Below, in pieces: positions 20,007-28,233 of a DNA stretch of 60,345 bases (positions within the stretch are counted from its first letter, which is position 1; every line of letters starts with the position of its first letter). Both the position numbers and the translations under genes were made by a program. Under the pieces are notes generated by a model. It was not told the DNA's origin. It made no database searches and saw nothing but the letters and a program-made list of their open reading frames with translations. The stretch comes from Brucella daejeonensis (GTDB taxonomy: Bacteria; Pseudomonadota; Alphaproteobacteria; Rhizobiales; Rhizobiaceae), in contig NZ_JACIJG010000020.1 in NCBI RefSeq assembly GCF_014199265.1, forward strand, positions 1 to 60,345, given 5' to 3'.

Positions 20007-21742
20007 TCGCGAGCCTCCGAAACCGAGGATTGGAGTCCACTCTGCTTCGCCCGGGCCGCAGCCAGTGCTTCCGATGAGCCGTGCCAAGTCATTCGGCCGG
20101 TGTTGAGAATGAGAACGGTATCGACGACATTCAGCACCGCCGGCTGGTGCGTGATGACGACGATCGCGGTTCCTTGCGCCTTCATGACGAACAGCGCCTT
20201 GCTCAGGGCCTCTTCGCCAGCCAGATCCAGATGGGCATTCGGTTCGTCCAGAATGAGCAGCTTGGGCCGTTCGAGCAAAGCCCTGGCCAGGCCGATGCGC
20301 TGCCGTTGTCCGCCCGACAATCCAAGCCCGCCGGGCCCCAGCATCGTATCATACTGCTTGGGCAGGTTGAGAATCATCTCGTGAATGCCCGCAAGCGTCG
20401 CCGCTTCGATGACCCGTTCCACCGACGTATCGCCGAACCGGGCAATGTTTTCGCGCACGGTGCCGGCAAAAAGCCCGACATCCTGCGGCAGATACCCCGT
20501 GATGCGGCCGAATTCGTTAGAATCCCAGTGTGTGTAGTTCAGCCCGCCGAACCAGATCTCGCCCTCGGACGGCTGCAACGCACCGATCAGCAATTTGGCG
20601 AGCGAACTCTTGCCGGAACCGCTCGGTCCGACAATTGCAAGCGCTTCCCCTTCACCGATCTTGAAGGATATTCCCTCAAGAACGGGTCTTCCGCGTCCAG
20701 CGACGCTATAGCCGACGTTCTTCACCTCCAGCGCGGTCTTGTTGATGGGAACGACCGTCTTGAGGTCAGAGACCGGGTTTTCGTTCAGTATGTCCCGGAT
20801 GCGGTTATAGCCGCTGCGTGCGGCTGCGGCCTGTTTCCAGGCAGCCACCGATTGTTCGACGGGAACCAGCGAACGTCCCATGATGATGCTTGCGGCAAAT
20901 ATGGTTGCGGGCATGATGGCGTGGTCGATGGCCAGCCATGCGCCCGTCCCCAGCATCAGGGATTGCAGCAGCAGCCTGGCAAATCTCGTTCCTGCGGAGA
21001 TAATGGCATTGCGGTCGCTTGCAAAAGCCTGCTGGCGATGCATGTCCGAACGACTGCCCTGCCAGTGCTGCTCGACCGAGGACTGCATACCCATGGCACG
21101 GATGACGTCCGCGTGTTGCATGATGTTCTCGGTGAACATGAAGGAGCGTCTGGAGGCGGTTTTTGCATCTTCCATCGGCTGGCGGGTAACGGACTCGTTC
21201 AGAAAAGCCAGTCCCAGCAGCGCTGCGGCGCCAAGGGTTGCGACAAGTCCCAGCACGGGATGGATTACATAAAGCAGCACAAGATAAAGCGGAATCCACG
21301 GCAGATCGAATGCAAAGAATATGCCGGGGCCCGTGACGAAGGTGCGGAACTCGTCCAGTTCGCGCAAGGGCTGCGCGCCCAGCGAATAGCCCTTTTTGGA
21401 CGAGCGCTGAACCAGCGCCGAGAACACACGCCCCGCCAGCTTCTCATCGAGCAGGATGCCGCAACGGATCATGATCTGGGAACGGACAGCATCGAGAATG
21501 GCCATCACCAGCAGCGCCACGACAAGAATGACCGTAAGCAGCACCAGCGTCGGAATGCTTTCGCTTACCAGAACGCGATTATAAACCTGCATCAAATAGA
21601 GTGGCGAGCTCAGATACAGCAAATTGATAACGCTCGAAAAAATACCGACAAAAAGAAAATGCAGCCGCAAAGACTTCAATGCAGCCGTTATTTCGTTTTC
21701 TTTTCGCTCCTCGGAGGCGTCGATAGCTGTTACATCAGTCAT
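20003..21742 (-). CDS. Type I secretion ABC permease/ATPase (PrtD/PrsD family)
   Basis: A 579-residue fused exporter with about six membrane spans in the first 300 residues and a C-terminal ATPase. Walker A is GPSGSGKSS (about 370), the signature is LSGGQRQRIGLARAL and Walker B is LLILDEPNAHLD. The length and the absence of an N-terminal peptidase domain place it with PrtD/AprD/PrsD, which export proteins by an uncleaved C-terminal signal. It overlaps the adaptor gene. The neighbouring repeat proteins are the obvious candidate cargo. Confidence 0.94.
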   Translation of the reverse strand: MTDVTAIDASEERKENEITAALKSLRLHFLFVGIFSSVINLLYLSSPLYLMQVYNRVLVSESIPTLVLLTVILVVALLVMAILDAVRSQIMIRCGILLDEKLAGRVFSALVQRSSKKGYSLGAQPLRELDEFRTFVTGPGIFFAFDLPWIPLYLVLLYVIHPVLGLVATLGAAALLGLAFLNESVTRQPMEDAKTASRRSFMFTENIMQHADVIRAMGMQSSVEQHWQGSRSDMHRQQAFASDRNAIISAGTRFARLLLQSLMLGTGAWLAIDHAIMPATIFAASIIMGRSLVPVEQSVAAWKQAAAARSGYNRIRDILNENPVSDLKTVVPINKTALEVKNVGYSVAGRGRPVLEGISFKIGEGEALAIVGPSGSGKSSLAKLLIGALQPSEGEIWFGGLNYTHWDSNEFGRITGYLPQDVGLFAGTVRENIARFGDTSVERVIEAATLAGIHEMILNLPKQYDTMLGPGGLGLSGGQRQRIGLARALLERPKLLILDEPNAHLDLAGEEALSKALFVMKAQGTAIVVITHQPAVLNVVDTVLILNTGRMTWHGSSEALAAARAKQSGLQSSVSEARE

Positions 21743-21795
21743 TTTGGTTGGAACTTGCGAAGCTTTCTGTGTGAATAATGCGGGTTGGAAAATGG

Positions 21796-22704
21796 CTACT
21801 TGCCCTGCGAAACCGTCATGAGCCTCGCCTTGACCAGACGTATCAGTTCGTCACGGATGGAATCGATATTCACCGCCGGTGGATTCCAGTCGATCTCGGA
21901 AAAACTGGCGGGCGTATGAATGGGAAGCAGTTTATCGACCATACTGAACCGCACATCGTTTCTGACCCGGCAGATGATCACAGGAATACCAAACGCCAGA
22001 CATGGCGTGGCAACATGGTGGAGCGGCGTTAGAACAAGTGTCGCCTCCTGCCTGTAACGGGCCATCAAAGCCCTTTCATAACGCTCCGCTTCCTCGCGCA
22101 GCTGCGCGTCGAAAGGAAAACGCATGGCGGGCAGGCGGTGATAAATGAACTGTGCATTGGCAAGCAGGTGTTCGGGAGTATGATGGAACACGGCCGGAGG
22201 AAGGTATCCGGCCCCGCTGCCATAAACCACCAGCAGCTTCGGCGATTGCGGCTTGCTTTCCCGTGGGGGAAGCGTGAGCGTCAGGCAACCGGTCGTAAAA
22301 GCTTCGATGCCGAATTCCTGCATGGCGGCGGTGGTCCCATCGTCCCGGCAGCCGATCGGCTGGTGACGAAGAAAAAAATCCCGCTGTTCTCTGATGACAT
22401 CTTTGGTCGTGTGAAAGCCGATGAATATCGGGATGATCGAATCCGAGATTGGAAATGTGTCGCTGTAAAAAACACCGTTCATGATAACAATCGTCTTAGG
22501 CCCGGTATACTCGCAAAGAGCTTCCCTATCGACCTCGACGATTTGATCATCCGATATGCCGGATTGCTTGTATAAATTGCGTACCGCGATGGACTGGGCA
22601 TTGTCGCCAAGATTGACGTCGTAATATCCGTCTTGCTCTCTTTTTTTCCGAAAGGCATCGAAATAAAGACTATTGTAACCGAACGTCAAAACACCAAACT
22701 TCAT
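21796..22704 (-). CDS. Polysaccharide pyruvyl transferase-like protein
   Basis: A 302-residue cytoplasmic protein resembling the CsaB/PssM polysaccharide pyruvyl transferase family: N-terminal LTFGYNSLYFDAF with NLGDNAQSIA (the family N.GD..Q pattern), a central RDDGT segment, a TGCLTLTLP segment (the TGxLT signature) and a C-terminal LHHVATPCLAFGIPVI segment. Such enzymes add pyruvate ketals to surface sugars. It sits 53 bases before the ABC exporter gene and 121 bases after the small Gly-rich gene. In this context it may modify the surface to which the exported repeat proteins attach; that link is inference. Confidence 0.72.
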   Translation of the reverse strand: MKFGVLTFGYNSLYFDAFRKKREQDGYYDVNLGDNAQSIAVRNLYKQSGISDDQIVEVDREALCEYTGPKTIVIMNGVFYSDTFPISDSIIPIFIGFHTTKDVIREQRDFFLRHQPIGCRDDGTTAAMQEFGIEAFTTGCLTLTLPPRESKPQSPKLLVVYGSGAGYLPPAVFHHTPEHLLANAQFIYHRLPAMRFPFDAQLREEAERYERALMARYRQEATLVLTPLHHVATPCLAFGIPVIICRVRNDVRFSMVDKLLPIHTPASFSEIDWNPPAVNIDSIRDELIRLVKARLMTVSQGK

Positions 22705-22770
22705 CTATTTTGAAACCTTATACGGACCAGTGTTTTCCTATCCGGCACTTGCATGACTTCTCCCGCTGCG

Positions 22771-22806
22771 AACAAACGCCACCGCCCGACGATGCCGGGC
22801 GGTGGC
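22771..22806 (-). terminator. Hairpin terminator after the Gly/Leu-rich protein gene
   Basis: A perfect 11-bp stem (GCCACCGCCCG with its complement, 7-base loop, 22778-22806) lies 20 bases past the stop of the minus-strand small repeat-protein gene. On that strand it is followed by GTTTGTT. It probably separates the highly expressed small protein from the pyruvyl transferase/exporter genes or reduces read-through into them. Confidence 0.7.
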
Positions 22807-22825
22807 TTGGCAATGTCAGACGGGC

Positions 22826-23305
22826 TTAGCCCAGCAGGCCGCCGAGCAGACCGCCATCCAGATCAAGCAGGCCGCCATCGGTGCCCAGCAGACCGCCGGT
22901 CAGGCCACCAAGGAGGTCGCCGTCACCGCCGAGAAGACCATCGGTCAGGCCGCCGAGGAGATCACCCTCACCGCCGAGCAGACCACCGGTGACGCCATCG
23001 ACAGTTCCGAGAACGGTGCCGAGAAGGCCTTCAACGCCAAGACCATGGCCATCGGCCAGGTTGTTGACGACGCCGCCCGGGCCAATGATGTCGAGATATG
23101 CATCGGCAACAGCGCCGGTCAGATCACCTTCAGCAAGATTGCTGAACAGATCATCGGTCAACCCGTTGTCGCCGATCAGGTTACCCGTCGTCGTGTAGCC
23201 GTTGGTTGCGCCAGGCGAAACCGATTCAGCCAGGCCGCCGACAGTGTCGTTTACGTCACCCAAAAGTGTGCCTACGCCACCCAAAAGACCAGACAATCCA
23301 AGCAT
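22826..23305 (-). CDS. Small Gly/Leu/Asp-rich repeat protein, probable secreted protein
   Basis: A 159-residue acidic protein without cysteine and without an N-terminal signal peptide. The C-terminal third consists of 15-residue repeats of the form GLLGG(E/D)GDLLGGLT(D/G), ending in GGLLGGLLG. The GG-x-GD-LL-GG pattern resembles, but does not match, the calcium-binding RTX nonapeptide (Asp is one position early). The start at 23305 is preceded by AGGATG. With no Sec signal, no Cys and an exporter two genes downstream, type I secretion is plausible. No family recognised. Confidence 0.72.
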   Translation of the reverse strand: MLGLSGLLGGVGTLLGDVNDTVGGLAESVSPGATNGYTTTGNLIGDNGLTDDLFSNLAEGDLTGAVADAYLDIIGPGGVVNNLADGHGLGVEGLLGTVLGTVDGVTGGLLGGEGDLLGGLTDGLLGGDGDLLGGLTGGLLGTDGGLLDLDGGLLGGLLG

Positions 23306-23484
23306 TTTTTCATCCTCTTGTTTAAAAGACAGTATGGATAACTCCTTCAAGGGAGTGCGCAATGACGCAACCACAAGAAGATTACGCACTGCCTCTACAC
23401 CTAGCTATTAGTTATCAATTTCAATTTTAAATATAGATAGAGTAGGTCTCATCAACTGTTGACGTGAGCAGTTGCATAATATTG

Positions 23485-23500
23485 AATATATCGATATATT
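23485..23500. promoter_or_regulatory. 16-bp perfect palindrome upstream of the Gly/Leu-rich protein gene
   Basis: AATATATCGATATATT is a perfect dyad 180 bases upstream of the small repeat-protein start. It lies in the 378-base gap 23306-23683 between that gene and the LuxR-type gene. The region is AT-rich and otherwise has only short inverted repeats (CCTGCC/GGCAGG at 23551-23568; AGAACCG/CGGTTCT at 23639-23662, the latter a possible terminator for the regulator gene). Dyads of 16-20 bp are typical operators for LuxR-type regulators, but the match is by context only. Confidence 0.4.
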
Positions 23501-23683
23501 AGCAATTCAATCTTGCGACTCGTTTGTTCTGCGATCGGTTTTCAACTTGCTGCCTGCCGCCGATGGCAGGTGCGCGACCCTTTCTTCCGCTGAAGACTGG
23601 CGTAGAAGATTTGTCCGCCTACGACTTCCGAATTTACAAGAACCGAAAGCCTTTCCGGTTCTGGCTGGCGGCAGGCTCTAGGA

Positions 23684-24427
23684 CTACCCTGCGTTGTCGA
23701 CCTGACCCAGCTCATTGAAGAGTACCGCGGCCTGGCTGCGCGATGCGACATTGAGTTTTCGCAGTATTTCACGCATATGCCACTCGACAGCGCGTTTCGA
23801 CAGTCCCGTGATGGTTGCAATGTCGGTGTTGGACTTGCCTTTCGCCGCCCATTGCAGGATCTGGTTCTGACGGGCGGAAAGTCCTGCGTCCGCGAGCGGA
23901 TTGGGAAATTTGCTGGCTGTTGTAATGCCAAGTTCCGACGCCTTTGTTATGGCGGTACAGGCAATGATCGAAATACAGTGTGCGGTATGCTCGCTGATCC
24001 CGGTGTCGCTGAAGGTCGTCGCCACGTTTATGAAGCTGGAGCCGCCCTTTAATGAAGGTAACGGCACGACAAGACCTTTGACGATCGTCTTCTCATAAGA
24101 CATTTCGCCGACTTTGCTGGCTGAGGTGTCGTCGACCGCATGGCTCCAAACGAACGGTTTCTCCGCTGACGTACCGCCATTGTGAACGGTGTCCAGCTCA
24201 TGGAGCTTGTGGCTGTCGTATTCGAGACGAAACATCTCCGGCCCTGCCGAGAACAGCGGCTCGGTGTAGGCTTCGAATGTGTCCTGAACATCGACATTCA
24301 AAACAAAGGAATTGAAACCAAAAGATTCAATTCCCAAAGCAAGACTTTTCGCCAGCGATTCCTTGGAAGTCGCAGCATAAATCCCCGCAACAGCTTGCGA
24401 AAGAGAGCGCAGTATTTCTTCAGACAA
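23684..24427 (-). CDS. LuxR-family quorum-sensing-type transcriptional regulator
   Basis: A 247-residue regulator with an N-terminal autoinducer-binding-type domain (about 15-165) and a C-terminal LuxR helix-turn-helix (about 180-240: LSARQNQILQWAAKGKSNTDIATI, KRAVEWHMREILRKLNVASRSQA). The arrangement is that of VjbR/BlxR-like proteins of the Brucella group. The reading frame begins at a TTG (24425-24427), as no ATG is available before the sensor domain. No luxI-type synthase gene is in the window. It heads a run of same-strand genes encoding repeat proteins and their exporter, which it probably controls. Confidence 0.85.
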   Translation of the reverse strand: MSEEILRSLSQAVAGIYAATSKESLAKSLALGIESFGFNSFVLNVDVQDTFEAYTEPLFSAGPEMFRLEYDSHKLHELDTVHNGGTSAEKPFVWSHAVDDTSASKVGEMSYEKTIVKGLVVPLPSLKGGSSFINVATTFSDTGISEHTAHCISIIACTAITKASELGITTASKFPNPLADAGLSARQNQILQWAAKGKSNTDIATITGLSKRAVEWHMREILRKLNVASRSQAAVLFNELGQVDNAG

Positions 24428-24598
24428 ATTTCGATGATACCCCCAACCATACGAATGCTTCGTGTATCACCATTCTCTAACATAAACAACTACGTCTTTG
24501 GGAGCATTTGGAATTTCATTCTATGAGGGATGATTTCACAGAGCCCCGAAGCTGACCCGGCCATGAGACCTATGTCTCAGAACTGGACTGTTCGTCCG

Positions 24599-24742
24599 CT
24601 ATGTCGAGGCGCCAAGATACTGCCGCGCCCATTTCTGGAAATGCTCAGTCGCCGCACGGGCATTGGTGTTCGGTATTAGGGCGTATCCGGAAAAGGCCCT
24701 TGCGTTTCCGTATTTCGCACTTTTCAACGAGCGGCTTGACAT
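24599..24742 (-). CDS. Possible 47-residue small protein or gene remnant
   Basis: An open frame from ATG 24740-24742 to TAG 24599-24601 encodes a basic 47-residue peptide whose second half (about 30-44) reads like an amphipathic helix (ATEHFQKWARQYLG). AGAGAGG stands eight bases before the ATG. It fills part of the otherwise gene-free interval 24428-24818. No family recognised. It may be a degraded C-terminal end of a larger gene rather than an expressed small protein. Confidence 0.25.
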   Translation of the reverse strand: MSSRSLKSAKYGNARAFSGYALIPNTNARAATEHFQKWARQYLGAST

Positions 24743-24760
24743 AAGCGGAGCCTCTCTTAT

Positions 24761-24800
24761 TATTCCAATATAAAGAATATTATTCCATTATTAAAGAATA
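24761..24800. promoter_or_regulatory. Two directly repeated TATTC...GAATA dyads before the peptide-type ABC operon
   Basis: TATTC and GAATA arms occur at 24761/24775-24779 and again at 24781/24796-24800, so the same dyad is repeated with a 20-base period. The pair ends two to three bases before the ribosome binding site (TAGGAGGGG) of the substrate-binding protein gene. This is a likely operator for a repressor of the operon, with the IclR-type protein at 29977-30798 the nearest candidate. Confidence 0.45.
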
Positions 24801-24818
24801 ATGGTAGGAGGGGAACAG

Positions 24819-26348
24819 ATGGAAAAGCTTAAATTCGCACTGCTTATCGGAACGGCGCTGATCGCCGGTTCGTCACATGCCTTGGCGCAACAGAAGGGCG
24901 GCGTCGTCAATGTTGCGACCATTGGCGAGCCGCCGACGCTCGATTCGATGGTATCCACCGCCGATCTCGTCGGCATCATCAGCCAGCACATTTTCGAGAC
25001 GCTTTATACATTCGACAAAAACTGGAAGCCGACGCCGCTTCTGGCGGCGGCTCCGCCTGAAATCAGCGCCGACGGCAAAACCTATACGATCAAGCTGCGC
25101 GAAGGCGTGAAGTTCCACGACGGCACCGATATGACGTCGGAAGATGTGGTGGCATCGCTGGATCGCTGGACGAAGGTCGCCTCACGCGGCAAGCAGGCGG
25201 CAACCAATATCGAGAAAATCGAGGCCGTCGATCCGCTGACGGTCAGGATTTCCCTGAAAGCGCCTTATGCGCCTCTGGTCTCGCTTCTGGCCTTCAACAA
25301 TTCGGCCGCCATCATCCTGCCTTCCGAAAAGCAGGCGGAACCCATGACGGAGTTCGTCGGAACCGGACCCTACAGGCTGAAGGAGCGCAAGCCCGACCAA
25401 TATATCCAGCTTGAGCGTTTCGACGGCTATAAATCTGCCGAAGGCGAGACCTCCGGCTATGGCGGCGAGCGGCATCGATATGTCGACGAAATCCGCTTTG
25501 TGCCGGTGCCCGATGCCAATACCCGCGTCGAAGCCGCCATTTCGGGCCAGTATGATTATGTCGATTCCATTCCCGTGGAATCCTATGAGCGCGTGAAGGC
25601 TTCGGAGGCTTCCGAGCCTGTCATGCTGCAATCCTTCGGCTGGCCGGTTTTCGTGCTCAATTCCGGTCATGGCATCACCGGGAACAAGGAATTGCGGCGG
25701 GCGATCCAGCAGGCGCTGGGCGAGGAAGACATGATGGCGGCGGCTTTCGGCTCGACGGATTTCTACGCCATCGACGGCTCGCTCTATCCCGAAAGCTTTA
25801 CCTGGGCCACGCAGGCGGGCGTCGAAGGGCGCTATAATGTCGCCGATGCGGCAAAGGCAGGCGAACTCCTGAAGGCCGCCGGCTACAAGGATGAGCCGTT
25901 GCGCATCCTCACCAGCCGTCAGTACGAATTCCATTACAAGATGGCGCAGGTTGCCGCCGAATATCTGAAAATGGCCGGTTTCAAGGTCGATCTTCAGGTG
26001 GTCGACTGGGCCACGCTGACCCAGCGCCGCGCCGATCCGAAACTCTGGGACATCTATATCACCCACAGCCCCTTCCTGCCGGAACCCTCGCTCATCGGCA
26101 TGATGTCCACGAGCGCCCCCGGCAACTGGGACACGCCCGAGCGAGCCAGGGTCGTCAACGCCTTCAACACGGAATCGGACCCCGAAAAGCGCGTGGCGCT
26201 TTGGGCGGATGTCCAGAAGGTCATCATGGACGAGGTGCCCTTCATCAAGATCGGCGACTTCAACGCGGTTTCCGCGAAGTCGAAGAAGCTTGAAGGCGTC
26301 GTGCCCGCGCCGTGGCCCTACTTCTGGAATGTCTCGGTCAAGCAATAG
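24819..26348 (+). CDS. ABC transporter periplasmic substrate-binding protein, peptide/opine type (family 5)
   Basis: A 509-residue solute-binding protein with a cleavable signal peptide (about 1-23, ending SHALAQ). It has family-5 features: IGEPPTLDSM near the start, LREGVKFHDG and the SLDRWTKVASRG region, and a C-terminal lobe with the KPDQYIQLERF and ILTSRQYEF segments. It captures a peptide-like or amino-acid-derived ligand in the periplasm for the two permeases that follow. The start at 24819 is chosen for the strong AGGAGGGG site; an earlier in-frame start lies inside the ribosome site. Confidence 0.93.
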   Translation: MEKLKFALLIGTALIAGSSHALAQQKGGVVNVATIGEPPTLDSMVSTADLVGIISQHIFETLYTFDKNWKPTPLLAAAPPEISADGKTYTIKLREGVKFHDGTDMTSEDVVASLDRWTKVASRGKQAATNIEKIEAVDPLTVRISLKAPYAPLVSLLAFNNSAAIILPSEKQAEPMTEFVGTGPYRLKERKPDQYIQLERFDGYKSAEGETSGYGGERHRYVDEIRFVPVPDANTRVEAAISGQYDYVDSIPVESYERVKASEASEPVMLQSFGWPVFVLNSGHGITGNKELRRAIQQALGEEDMMAAAFGSTDFYAIDGSLYPESFTWATQAGVEGRYNVADAAKAGELLKAAGYKDEPLRILTSRQYEFHYKMAQVAAEYLKMAGFKVDLQVVDWATLTQRRADPKLWDIYITHSPFLPEPSLIGMMSTSAPGNWDTPERARVVNAFNTESDPEKRVALWADVQKVIMDEVPFIKIGDFNAVSAKSKKLEGVVPAPWPYFWNVSVKQ

Positions 26349-26416
26349 ATCGCTTGCGCAATTTCCGAACCGCCGCCGTTTCGCGGCGGTTCGGCAAAGC
26401 AGGAACAGCCGCCCCT

Positions 26417-27358
26417 ATGCTACGATATATAATCCAGCGATTTATCGGCATGATCGTCGTGATGTTTCTCGTCGTCACGATTGTCTTCATCATCGTGCGC
26501 GTGACGCCCGGCGACCCGGCAGCGGTCATGCTTGGGCCGGAGGCGACGGAAGCCGATATCGTGCAGTTGCGGGCCAGGCTCGGCCTCGATCAGCCGCTCG
26601 TCGTTCAATATGCCTATTATATCGGCCAGCTTCTCAAAGGCGATCTGGGGCAGTCGATCTTTCTCAACCAGCCGGTGCTGACCGCGCTGGGCGACCGGGC
26701 GGAGCCGACCTTTTTCCTCACGCTGTTTTCCATCGTCATCGCCTGCGTCATCGCGCTTCCCATCGGCATTTATGCCGCTTATCGGCGCGGCTCCTTCATC
26801 GATCAGGCGGCAACCACGCTCGCCATGCTCGCCGCGAGCATTCCAAGTTTCTGGCTCGGCCTCATCCTGATGCAGATATTCGCCGTGCGCTTCGGCTGGT
26901 TTCCGGTGTCGGGCTATGGCGGACCGGATGCGGATTTCCTCGACCGCATGTGGCATCTGAGCCTGCCCGCTTGCGCCCTTGGCCTCGTGTCGTCGGCACT
27001 GATCCTGCGCTTCACGCGCGCCTCCATGCTCGACGTGCTGAGCGACGATTATGTGCGCACGGCCCGCGCCAAGGGGCTTAATGAAAAGCGCGTCATCCTC
27101 AAGCACGCGCTGAAAAACGCACTCATTCCGATCATCACGGTTATCGGACTTACCATGGCTGTGCTGATCTCCGGCGCTGTCGTCACCGAAACGGTGTTCG
27201 GCCTGCCGGGGGTTGGCAATCTTGTGGTCTCCGCCGTGTTGCGGCGCGATTATCCGGTCATTCAGGGTGCATTGCTCATCATCGCCGCGCTTTATGTGCT
27301 GATCAATTTTGCCATCGACATGTTCTATCTGCTGGTCGATCCGAGGGTGCGCTACTGA
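26417..27358 (+). CDS. ABC transporter permease (DppB-like)
   Basis: A 313-residue inner-membrane permease with the conserved N-terminal span (MLRYIIQRFIGMIVVMFLVV), a large periplasmic loop, and the EAA-type loop near DDYVRTARAKGLNEKRVILKHALKNALIP. The family C-terminus LLVDPRVRY is present. It begins 68 bases after the binding protein and shares bases TGATG with the next permease (stop and start overlap by one base). The start at 26417 replaces a longer frame that overlaps the binding protein. Confidence 0.93.
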   Translation: MLRYIIQRFIGMIVVMFLVVTIVFIIVRVTPGDPAAVMLGPEATEADIVQLRARLGLDQPLVVQYAYYIGQLLKGDLGQSIFLNQPVLTALGDRAEPTFFLTLFSIVIACVIALPIGIYAAYRRGSFIDQAATTLAMLAASIPSFWLGLILMQIFAVRFGWFPVSGYGGPDADFLDRMWHLSLPACALGLVSSALILRFTRASMLDVLSDDYVRTARAKGLNEKRVILKHALKNALIPIITVIGLTMAVLISGAVVTETVFGLPGVGNLVVSAVLRRDYPVIQGALLIIAALYVLINFAIDMFYLLVDPRVRY

Positions 27359-28230
27359 TGACGAATCCCGCTATATCTTCCGCAGCAACGAGCGAAAGAC
27401 GCCGGTTCATCCGCCGTGTCCTGAAACGCAAAACCGTCGCCATCGGGCTTCTGATCCTCGTCGTCTTCGCGCTTCTGGCTCTTCTGGCCCCCTGGATTGC
27501 GCCCTACAATCCCTACAAGCTCTCCATCGTCAATCGCCTCAAGCCGCCATCGGAACTGTTCTGGTTCGGAACCGACGAGTTCGGGCGGGATATTTTCTCG
27601 CGCACGGTCTATGCCGGGCGGCTGTCATTGTTGGTGGGTGCTGCCGTTGTGGTGCTTTCCTCGCTGATCGGCATCACGCTGGGGTTGCTCGCAGGCTTTT
27701 TCCCACGTCTCGATGCGCCGATCGCGCGGCTGGTCGATGCGATGATGGCCTTTCCCGACATCCTTCTCGCTATCGCGCTGGTGGCGGCTCTCGGCCCGTC
27801 GCTTGCGACGGTGATCGTTGCGCTTTCCATCGTCTATGCGCCGCGGCTGGCGCGCGTGGTGCGCGCCTCGACGCTGGTGATCCGCGAGCTTCCATATGTG
27901 GAAGCCGCCGTTTCCATGGGCATTTCGACGCCGCATATCATGACGCGCCATGTGCTGCGCAACCTGGTATCGCCGATCATGGTGCAGGCGACCTTTCTCT
28001 TCGCCAGCGCCATGCTGGCCGAAGCGGGGCTTTCCTTCCTCGGCCTCGGCGTCAGCCCTGAAATTCCGACCTGGGGCACGATGATCGCCGCTGGCCGCCA
28101 ATATGTGGGGCAGGCCGACTGGATGACGCTCTTCCCCGGCATCGCCATCGTTCTTTCCGTGCTTTCCCTCCAGATGGTCGGCGACGGCTTCCGCGACCTG
28201 CTCGATCCCCGCCTGAAAAAGGACCTGTGA
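27358..28230 (+). CDS. ABC transporter permease (DppC-like)
   Basis: A 290-residue permease with an N-terminal cytoplasmic tail, a first span at about 30-52, the DppC-type motif FGTDEFGRDIFSRTVYAGR, the EAA loop (YVEAAVSMGISTPHIMTRHVLRN) and the terminal GDGFRDLLDPR. It pairs with the preceding DppB-like protein. Translation is coupled through the one-base stop/start overlap, and the amidohydrolase gene follows after three bases. Confidence 0.93.
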   Translation: MTNPAISSAATSERRRFIRRVLKRKTVAIGLLILVVFALLALLAPWIAPYNPYKLSIVNRLKPPSELFWFGTDEFGRDIFSRTVYAGRLSLLVGAAVVVLSSLIGITLGLLAGFFPRLDAPIARLVDAMMAFPDILLAIALVAALGPSLATVIVALSIVYAPRLARVVRASTLVIRELPYVEAAVSMGISTPHIMTRHVLRNLVSPIMVQATFLFASAMLAEAGLSFLGLGVSPEIPTWGTMIAAGRQYVGQADWMTLFPGIAIVLSVLSLQMVGDGFRDLLDPRLKKDL

Positions 28231-28233
28231 TTC

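Noticed and set aside
20081..21778. 565-codon plus-strand frame
   Set aside because: Antisense of the type I secretion ABC gene, which has all ATPase motifs.
22802..23341. Plus-strand frame rich in Ala, Gln and Thr resembling a helical repeat protein
   Set aside because: Antisense of the Gly/Leu-rich protein. The minus-strand frame has a ribosome site, a terminator and a promoter-side palindrome.
23551..23676. Small transposable element bounded by GCCTGCCGCC and its complement
   Set aside because: Only ten-base ends, no target duplication and no internal structure beyond short hairpins.
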